Source: Malaciobacter marinus
GTDB lineage: Bacteria > Campylobacterota > Campylobacteria > Campylobacterales > Arcobacteraceae
Assembly (NCBI RefSeq): GCF_003544855.1
Contig: NZ_CP032101.1
Location: forward strand, 1,984,001 to 2,048,000
Direction: 5' to 3'
DNA length: 64,000 bases
The notes under the pieces were generated by a model. It made no database searches, was not told the DNA's origin, and saw nothing but the letters and a program-made list of their open reading frames with translations. Positions within the stretch are counted from its first letter, which is position 1, and each line of letters opens with the position of its first letter. This document shows positions 54,351 through 61,829 of the stretch, piece after piece. The position numbers and the translations under genes were made by a program.

Positions 54351-57191
54351 CTATGCTCTTTCTATTTTGCAAAGACCTGCATTGAATTCAGGTATTTGTG
54401 TAATAATGTCAAATCCATAATTTGTGATTGTATTTGAACTCTCACCTATTGCGTATGGTTTTGTTCCTTCTGGGTAATTTGCACTCATATCTACACCTTG
54501 CATCATTCCTGCAAAGTTATATGGTAAAGCAATTCTATCAGGAGTAACACTATGACTATAAATAGCTTTTACTTTAATTTTTGTATTTTGAGGTGAATGT
54601 AACCACATCATATCACCATCTCTTAATCCATGTTGTGCTGCTAATTCTGGATTTATATGTGCAAACATTTCAGGAGTAATATGTGAAAGATATTTACTTG
54701 TTCTTTCTAACATACCAGCACCACTTAAATTTACAACCCTCATAGTTACAAGCATTGTAGGAAAATCTTTTGACCAATCTTGTTGTTGTTGTTCTGATTT
54801 AAATCTTACATCAACTCTAAAATTATTTGTTTGATCCTCATAAGTTGGATATTTCATTACTAAATCATGTCTTGGAGAGTGAATTGGCTCCCTATGCTTT
54901 GGAATAGGATCAGGAAAAGTCCAAACTTTAACTCTCGCTTTTGCATTTCCATATACACAAACACCTTTTTCTCTACATTTTTCTTGAATAATTCCACTTA
55001 AATCAACTTTCCAGTTTGCACCAATTTTTTTCTTTTCATCTTCTGTCAATTTAATTTTTAGAACTTCTTCAATATTATCTTTTGTAATTTCTGGATATCC
55101 ACCTTTAATATTAGAGCCTTTTACACTAATACTCTCATCAGCAAGTTGTGAAACGCCATCATGTTCTAAACCGAATCTATTTCTAAATCCCATTCCACCT
55201 TTATTTACAGGTGTATCAACATCATATAAAACAGGACTTCCAGGATGATTATTATCCCAACTAGGCCAAGGTAATCCATAATATTGATTTTTCATTTTCC
55301 CATAACCTCTTAATGTTATTGGGTCAAACAAGTGCCAATTTTCTTGGTGTTCTCTTAATCTTTTTGCTGTCCATCCACCAAGTCCAATAGTTTTTACTGT
55401 TCTTGCAATTTCATTTGAAGCATCATCAGGCCAATTGTAATCTTTTTTTACAACTTTAATTTCTCCATCAACAATATCCATTTTCATAGCTTTTACATAT
55501 TCATCATAAAAACCAAATTTCTTAGCAAACTCAAACATTACTTCATGGTCAGTTTTACTTTCGTATAATGGATCAACAACTTTACTTCTCCATTGAGAAG
55601 ATCTATTTGTTGCAGTTACACTACCTTCTGTTTCAAATTGTGTTCCAACTGGTAAAATATAAATATCATCTTTTTTACTTGTAATTACTGCTGCTTCATT
55701 TACAAATGGTTCTGCAATTACCAATAAATCTAATTTATCTAAAGCCTCTTGTACTTTTGCAGTTTGTGCCATTGAAGTAATACCAGTACCTTGAACCCAT
55801 AAAGCTCTAATAGGACTTGAAGAATATGTTTTTTCTTCTTGTAATACACCTTGCCACCATTTTGCAAGTGAAAAACCTTTTTCATGCATCCATTTTGGAG
55901 AGTGAAATCTTCCTTGTAACCAATTAAAATCAATACCCCATGCTTTTGCATAATATTTCCATGACGCTTCACTTAAGCCATAATATCCAGGTAGACTATC
56001 AGCAAGACAACACATATCTGTAGAACCTTGTACATTATCATGTCCTCTAATAATGTTACATCCTCCACCTTTTTTACCCATATTTCCAAGTACTAATTGA
56101 AGTATTGGAAGAATTCTTGTATTTGATGTACCTGTACTATGTTGTGTGATACCTAATGCCCAAACAACTGTTGTAGGTTTTGTTTTTGCTAATAGTGTAG
56201 CAAGCTGAATAATTTGTTCAGCAGGAATACCTGTAACATCAGATGTCTCTTCTGGAGTCCATTTTTCAGCTTCTTGCCTTACTCCATCCATTCCATAAAC
56301 ACGACTATCAATAAACTCTTTATCTTCCCAACCATTTTTGAAAATAACATGTAATAACCCATAAATAAATGCAACATCCGTACCTGTTCTGATTCTTAAA
56401 TAATGATCAGCTTTTGCAGCAGATTTTGTATATACTGGATCAACAACTATTAGCTTAGCATTGTTTCTATCTTTTGCTTGAAGAAAGTGCTTAAATCCAA
56501 TTGGATTTGCTACAGCTGAATTTGCTCCTATCATTAAAATAGCTTTAGAATTTTCAACAACATCACCAAAGTGATTTGTCATAGCGCCATAACCCCATGT
56601 ATTTGCCACACCGGCAACTGTTGCACTATGTCAGATTCTAGCTACGTGATCGATATTGTTTGTACCCCATAAAGCAGCAAACTTTCTAAAATAAAAAGCT
56701 TGTTGTAAATTAAACTTTGCAGAGCCTAAAAACATTGCTGCATCAGGACCATTCTCTTTTCTAAATTTTAACATCTTTTCAGATATTTCATTTATAGCTT
56801 GTTCCCAAGAAATTCTTTGCCATTTACCAGCCACTTTTTTTAAAGGATGCTTAACTCTTTGTTTACTTTTTACTAAATCAATTTGGTCAATACCTTTACA
56901 ACAGTGACTTCCTTCACTAATTGGATGGTCTTGAGCTACATCTTGTCTTACCCAAACACCATTATGAACTTCTGCTACAATTCCACAACCTGCAGAACAA
57001 ATACTACAAATTGTTTTTACTTTCTTTGAACCTGGAAAAGGATTTTTTATCTCTTCTTTTGTTGCTTCTCTTACAGTATTACCAGAAGCAAACATTGATG
57101 TTGCCCCTACTCCTGCACCGATTGAAGCAAGTTTAAGAAAATTTCTTCTTCCTATTTTCAAAGATAAGTCATTGAGTATATTTTTACCCAT
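54351..57191 (-). CDS. fdhA: selenocysteine formate dehydrogenase catalytic subunit, module 2
   Basis: A 946-residue periplasmic enzyme with Tat signal (GRRNFLKL), [4Fe-4S] site CSICSAGC...HCCKG and in-frame TGA at 56631-56633. The TGA encodes selenocysteine 187 in VARI-Sec-HSATVAG, followed by a SECIS hairpin identical to that of module 1. It is colinear, without net indels, with the partial copy at 61830 (offset 7479 bp); patches of perfect identity alternate with diverged ones. Function as for module 1, perhaps tuned to a different metal or condition. Confidence 0.94.
56603..56617 (-). promoter_or_regulatory. bacterial SECIS apical hairpin, module 2 fdhA
   Basis: UUGCC-GGUGU-GGCAA thirteen bases after the UGA, the same as in module 1. 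The 41 bases from the UGA onward are the same in both genes although the sequence before it differs. Confidence 0.7.
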
Positions 57192-57204
57192 TATCTTTTA
57201 CTCC

Positions 57205-57411
57205 TTAATAACTAGCTTTATAAAAAGCTTCCCATTGGGCTGTTTCTTTATATAAAATCTCTTTTTTAGGAGATTTTCCAACAACGACACCATTTGAACT
57301 TGAAACACTGCTATTTGCACTGCTTGCCATTACAGGAATTGCACTTCCTGCAGCTACAAGAGCACTTGCACCTAGAGTTTTTTTTACAAAACTCCGTCTT
57401 TCTTCTTTCAT
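57205..57411 (-). CDS. small Tat-target protein of the formate dehydrogenase region, module 2
   Basis: A 68-residue protein with twin-arginine signal (EERRSFVKKTLGASALVAAGSA) and the conserved tail VVVGKSPKKEILYKETAQWE, paralogous to the protein at 51318. ATG 57411 is chosen because GGAGG lies six bases before it; an in-frame TTG at 57423 is upstream of that ribosome binding site. Confidence 0.8.
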   Translation of the reverse strand: MKEERRSFVKKTLGASALVAAGSAIPVMASSANSSVSSSNGVVVGKSPKKEILYKETAQWEAFYKASY

Positions 57412-57490
57412 ACTTTCCTCCAAGCAATTTTTCTCTCTTTTATCAAAAAGAGATAAGTCAATAAATCACATTTGCTCACTTATCTCTTTT

Positions 57491-57511
57491 AATATGCAAA
57501 AATTGCATATT
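57491..57511. promoter_or_regulatory. AATATGC-N7-GCATATT operator, copy 3
   Basis: AATATGC-AAAAATT-GCATATT. It lies 80 bp upstream of the module 2 Tat-target gene, in a 197-bp gap that separates it from the torD-like gene, and so probably marks a separate promoter for the Tat-target-fdhABC genes. Confidence 0.65.
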
Positions 57512-57576
57512 AAAAGCTTTTATTTTTTAAAATTTATAAATTTTATATACTACTTATTAAGTTTAAATATTTTATA

Positions 57577-57597
57577 AATATGCTTTTTTTGCATATT
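57577..57597. promoter_or_regulatory. AATATGC-N7-GCATATT operator, copy 4
   Basis: AATATGC-TTTTTTT-GCATATT, 86 bp from copy 3, a distance of about eight helical turns, compatible with two dimers on one face of DNA. Confidence 0.62.
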
Positions 57598-57620
57598 ATA
57601 AAAATTTAAAAAAAACTTTT

Positions 57621-58325
57621 TTATAAACTTGTAACTTCATCAAAGTTTCTTTTAGCTCTTTTTGTGAAACCTTTTTTCTTTTGATGAAATAATTCTTGTT
57701 GTTTTCTATGTTTAATTGAATCAGTTTTTGCTATATTTAAAAGTGCTCTTTCAAGTTCTATAAAAACTTTTAAAACCACAGCTACATCTTTATAAAATAT
57801 ACTTGATTCATGGTTATATATTTTTTCAATAAAACTATCTATAATTTCATTTAATACTTGTATATAAATTTCATAAATCAATTCATTTTTATCTTGAGAA
57901 AAATCCTCTTCAATTAATTTTTGAATAAAATTTAATATAAAACAGATATGATCTTCGGCTTCTTTAAAATTGCCATTATCTTTTCTAAACTTTGATTTTA
58001 GTACAAGATTTGTCATCTGTACTCTTTTTTCTCCATCATCTCTATCTTCACAATAATATGAAGCAGTAACAGGAATAAAAGTTGTACTTGGGCTAAAAAA
58101 CAAATCATTGCTCTCTTCTTTTAATCCCTCAATTCCTTTTGTTTTTAAAAACTCTTTCATATTAAAAAAAGATTTTTCGCTATACTCATCAATTGGATTT
58201 GAACTTAAAAATTCAATTGTATTTACAATATTTTCATACTCATTTTTTTCATTTATAAATGAAAATAGTGAGCAGAACAATCCATAATAGATTGCTCTTG
58301 CTTTATTTAATTCTTCATTTTTCAT
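57621..58325 (-). CDS. TorD-family chaperone, FDH module 2
   Basis: A 234-residue mostly helical protein, paralogous to 51606-52367. It has YYGLFCSLFSFI at the start, SNDLFFSPSTTFIPVTASYY as the chaperone site, and a basic tail. It is expected to guard the module 2 FdhA Tat signal. It overlaps the polyferredoxin gene by 4 bp, and a 197-bp gap separates it from the Tat-target gene. Confidence 0.75.
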   Translation of the reverse strand: MKNEELNKARAIYYGLFCSLFSFINEKNEYENIVNTIEFLSSNPIDEYSEKSFFNMKEFLKTKGIEGLKEESNDLFFSPSTTFIPVTASYYCEDRDDGEKRVQMTNLVLKSKFRKDNGNFKEAEDHICFILNFIQKLIEEDFSQDKNELIYEIYIQVLNEIIDSFIEKIYNHESSIFYKDVAVVLKVFIELERALLNIAKTDSIKHRKQQELFHQKKKGFTKRAKRNFDEVTSL

Positions 58326-60001
58326 ACTCTTTGGTTCCTTACAACATCATTTGCTAACATTACTTTTGGTTTACATGTTTCACAACAATATAATGTTTTT
58401 TGCTTAATAGGATCATTTGCAAAAATTGGTGCCATCATATTTGCAATTTTTTCAACTGCTTTTTTTGTAGCAAACTCTTTACCACACTCTACACATGCAA
58501 AAAGTTCATCTTTTGCTACTACTCTTTCAAGAAACCATGAAGAGTTTAACTCAATCACATCTTGTTCAATAGTAAGACAATCTTTTTCAGGGCATGTAAG
58601 TTCGCAATAACCACAGCCTGTACAAATTGATGGATTTAATCTTAATGTATTATCTTCAGGATATGCTTTAAGTGCATCCACATTACATGCGCCAACACAT
58701 GATAAGCATAAAGTACAATTGTCTTCGTTGATATTAACTTTTGCATAGTGAACATTTTCACCAGTTTTTACTACACCTAAATCATCTTGACCTACTAATG
58801 CTGAAAGTCGTACAGCAAAAATTTCTCTTTTTCTTTCATCTTCTTGATTATAAGAAAATTGTGAATTTTCAATAAAATCAACTTCTTCTAATGCTTGAGC
58901 TAACTCTTTTTCATTCATTGCTACATAAATAGCTTTTTTTCCATATTTTTTAGTATAAATATCATTTACTATTCTAATTGCATCTTTACTTCCTTTTGAT
59001 AAAAAGTCAGTATAAAATATAACTTGTGAGCCACTTTCTTGAAGTATTGTCAAAAATGAAGTTTCATGTAAAAATTTTTCACCCTCAATTTTAAAAGGTA
59101 AAATATTCTCTTTTAAATCAATATTAAGTTCTGAAATATTCATTTTGTCAGGAATTATTAAAGGTATATACCCTCTATACTCTTTTGCTATTTCATAAAT
59201 TGAATCTCTACTAATTGGTGCATAATCCAATGCTCCTGAGGGACAAATAGAGATACAACCACCACATCCATGACAATCAATTTGTGAAAATTCTAGATGC
59301 TTTTTTTCATCAATTTTAATAATTGCAGTAGTAGGACAAACATCTTCACATCTACCACAAATTTCTTCTCTTCTTTCATGATATTGGCAGATATTTGCAT
59401 CATAAGTAGTGAATTTTCTATATTCATATTCTTCAATATTTGCTCTTAAAGTATTTACAACTTCTTTTATAGAAGATTGTTTAGGATCAAAACTTCCACT
59501 TTGATTTAATCCCATTTGTTTTACATCAAACCATACAATCTGATCTACTTTTAAAACTACATCTTTACCTTCATCATCTACAATTACATTTAAATTTCCA
59601 ATATGTCCTGAAATTGATTTAATTATATCTTCACTTACATGGAACATATCAAATTCATTAGGAGTAATACTTGAAATAAACTCTTTTGCGTCATCACTAT
59701 TAGCAACTAGAAGAAGTCTATTTCCTACTTTTTGTGTATATGTAATATCTTGTGCACAATCAAATTTAATTGCTGCTATTTCATAAAGTTTATAAACATT
59801 CTCAATTTTTTTTGAAATAGGATCTTTGCTATTTTTTATATAAAAATCAATTTCATCAGCACTTACTTCACTATCAATTTCAGTACTATTTGAAACTAAG
59901 AAGTTAGCATCTTTTGTTTCCTCAATATTTGAAGCTATATAAATAGATTCATCTAATGGAAAATCTAACCCACCTGGGTTATAATATACAAATTCTTGCA
60001 T
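58322..60001 (-). CDS. large cytoplasmic polyferredoxin of the FDH region
   Basis: A 559-residue protein without signal peptide. The first 200 residues have no clear motif. Then come paired [4Fe-4S] motifs CGRCEDVCP and CHGCGGCISICP (about 210-255), a middle alpha/beta region, a second pair CTLCLSCVGAC and CTGCGYCELTCP (about 430-475), and a terminal set CVECG...CCETC that may bind zinc. Similar proteins accompany fdh clusters in Campylobacterota. It might supply electrons for FDH maturation or selenium/sulfur chemistry. It is first in its transcript, with an operator 20-37 bp before its start codon. Confidence 0.75.
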   Translation of the reverse strand: MQEFVYYNPGGLDFPLDESIYIASNIEETKDANFLVSNSTEIDSEVSADEIDFYIKNSKDPISKKIENVYKLYEIAAIKFDCAQDITYTQKVGNRLLLVANSDDAKEFISSITPNEFDMFHVSEDIIKSISGHIGNLNVIVDDEGKDVVLKVDQIVWFDVKQMGLNQSGSFDPKQSSIKEVVNTLRANIEEYEYRKFTTYDANICQYHERREEICGRCEDVCPTTAIIKIDEKKHLEFSQIDCHGCGGCISICPSGALDYAPISRDSIYEIAKEYRGYIPLIIPDKMNISELNIDLKENILPFKIEGEKFLHETSFLTILQESGSQVIFYTDFLSKGSKDAIRIVNDIYTKKYGKKAIYVAMNEKELAQALEEVDFIENSQFSYNQEDERKREIFAVRLSALVGQDDLGVVKTGENVHYAKVNINEDNCTLCLSCVGACNVDALKAYPEDNTLRLNPSICTGCGYCELTCPEKDCLTIEQDVIELNSSWFLERVVAKDELFACVECGKEFATKKAVEKIANMMAPIFANDPIKQKTLYCCETCKPKVMLANDVVRNQRV

Positions 60002-60020
60002 ATTCCGCCTTTCTTTTTTT

Positions 60021-60038
60021 GGTAAAATCTTATTTACC
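60021..60038. promoter_or_regulatory. GTAAA-N6-TTTAC palindrome upstream of the polyferredoxin gene
   Basis: GGTAAA-ATCTTA-TTTACC, 20 bp before the start codon, so it overlaps the presumed promoter or 5' leader. Same half-sites and spacing as 52470-52487 and, with one change per arm, 31358-31375. Confidence 0.6.
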
Positions 60039-60273
60039 TAATTTTATTCCTTAAACTCTTAACTTACACTTAATAATTAAAGATTTCTTTACCAAAGTTA
60101 CAATTATTTTTTAATAAGCCTTAAAAAATTATTATTATAATTATAGATTGACTTTTTTTAATGATTAAATGACCTTTTTAATTTTATATAATAGTTTTAA
60201 GAACTACTTATTATAAAAGCATATATTTTAAAAATATCAATATAAAAAAATTATATTTTCAATAAATTTAATA

Positions 60274-60302
60274 AAAATTCTCTCAAAGATTGAGAGAATT
60301 TT
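60274..60302 (-). terminator. terminator after fdhC of FDH module 3
   Basis: The same 13-bp stem as at 52795-52823, ten bases past the fdhC stop codon. Confidence 0.72.
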
Positions 60303-60311
60303 CACTAATAT

Positions 60312-61205
60312 TTAGATTTTTTTATCTTTATTTAACTTTTTATAAAAAGAGCTATGTAGAATTTCCACTTCTTCTTCTTCTTTATAACCAGTTAAAATAC
60401 TATGAATTGCACCTTTAATTGCAAATACTGACATATAAATATGTGTCATAAACAATGCTAAAACTGCAAACCCTAATATATTATGAACTATTGCACTTGC
60501 TCTTAGTAAATCAATTTGTGATAAACCAAGTGATGCAATAAAATCAAATTTAAAGTCTTGGAAAAACATTATTGCACCTGTTGCAATCATTATTATTCCA
60601 CCAAAAGTACATACATAAAACCACATTTTTTGTCCTGCATTAAACTTTCCTGCTGGAATAGGATCTTTTCTTTTATTTAAGTATCCTCCTAAAATCATAA
60701 GCCACTTTATATCATCACTTGTAGGAAGCATCTCTTTAAACCACATCATTAACATAGGTATTACTGAAATAACAAAAAGCAATGTTGAAATTGCATGTAT
60801 ATCTTTATTTATTCTAACGAATTCACCACCACCAAAAAAATCACCAAATACCATAACTACTCCTGTTGGTATAAGTAGCATAAATGATATTGCAGCTATT
60901 GTGTGAATTGCTCTATTAAATACTGAAAAAACATAAATCTTTTTTCTGTCATGAGAAAAAATCATTGGTCCTATAATTTTATAGTGTATAAAAAAGACTG
61001 CTGGTACTCCTAATAATACACCTAAGAATATAGGTTTAAAATATGTGCTTTGTAATAAAGTAAACCATTTACCTAAATGTAATGATCCTTCTTTATCATA
61101 AGCTAATATATTTGGAATTAAATCTTTTCCAAATATTGCACTTTCACTGGCAAATGCCAGTGAAGCTAATGATATAAGTATTAAAATTATATATTTAAAT
61201 CTCAT
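60312..61205 (-). CDS. fdhC: formate dehydrogenase cytochrome b556 subunit, module 3
   Basis: A 297-residue di-haem cytochrome b; its protein sequence is identical to the module 2 subunit at 52833-53726. The two modules would therefore share an exchangeable membrane anchor even though their catalytic subunits differ. Confidence 0.9.
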   Translation of the reverse strand: MRFKYIILILISLASLAFASESAIFGKDLIPNILAYDKEGSLHLGKWFTLLQSTYFKPIFLGVLLGVPAVFFIHYKIIGPMIFSHDRKKIYVFSVFNRAIHTIAAISFMLLIPTGVVMVFGDFFGGGEFVRINKDIHAISTLLFVISVIPMLMMWFKEMLPTSDDIKWLMILGGYLNKRKDPIPAGKFNAGQKMWFYVCTFGGIIMIATGAIMFFQDFKFDFIASLGLSQIDLLRASAIVHNILGFAVLALFMTHIYMSVFAIKGAIHSILTGYKEEEEVEILHSSFYKKLNKDKKI

Positions 61206-61217
61206 ATTAATACTTTC

Positions 61218-61820
61218 TTATGAACCATATGCAGACTTCCATGCTTTTGGAGTTGCAGTATGATTATGTCCTCTTGAAAGAACTCTTGTTCTATATACTT
61301 GGGAAACTCTTTGTGAGTCTCCTACTAAAAGTGCATTTGTTGAACATACAGCTGCACATAAAGGAACTTTCCCTTCTGCTATTCTATTTTGTCCATACAT
61401 ATGTCTTTCATGACTTGAATTAGTTTCTAATGGACCTCCTGCACACATTGTACATTTATCCATTGCTCCTTTTGCTCCAAATGCTCCATCTCTTGGAAAC
61501 TGTGGAGCTCCAAATGGGCAAGCATATAAGCAATATCCACATCCAATACAAGTCTCTTTATCATGAAGTACTATTCCATCTTCTCTGATATAAAAACAAT
61601 CAACTGGACATACTTGCTCACAAGGTGCATCTGTACAATGCATACAAGCTATTGATAAAGAGTATTCTAAACTCTCTTTCCCTTCATTTAATGTTATTAC
61701 TTTTCTTCTACTAATTCCTGTTGGTAACTCATGTGCTTCTGAGCAAGCAACCGAACAAGCAAAACACTCAATACATCTATCTTCATCACAATAAAATTTC
61801 ATTCTTGACATTTCACTCAT
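61218..61820 (-). CDS. fdhB: formate dehydrogenase iron-sulfur subunit, module 3
   Basis: A 200-residue four-cluster ferredoxin subunit, identical in protein sequence to 53739-54341. Electron relay of the third FDH. Confidence 0.9.
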   Translation of the reverse strand: MSEMSRMKFYCDEDRCIECFACSVACSEAHELPTGISRRKVITLNEGKESLEYSLSIACMHCTDAPCEQVCPVDCFYIREDGIVLHDKETCIGCGYCLYACPFGAPQFPRDGAFGAKGAMDKCTMCAGGPLETNSSHERHMYGQNRIAEGKVPLCAAVCSTNALLVGDSQRVSQVYRTRVLSRGHNHTATPKAWKSAYGS

Positions 61821-61829
61821 ACTTTACTC

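Larger units (their letters stand above)
52785..54473. repeat. 1.69-kb direct repeat, copy A (fdhC-fdhB)
   Basis: This stretch appears identical to 60264-61952 at a constant offset of 7479 bp. It covers the terminator, all of fdhC and fdhB and the last codons of fdhA. The translated proteins are identical; the bases were compared by eye at both ends and at several internal places, not exhaustively. Confidence 0.8.
60002..60311. other. 310-bp region between FDH modules 2 and 3
   Basis: It holds the GGTAAA palindrome (60021-60038) next to the polyferredoxin gene, an AT-rich stretch without ORF, and at the right end the module 3 terminator and the left boundary of the direct repeat (60264). Confidence 0.6.
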
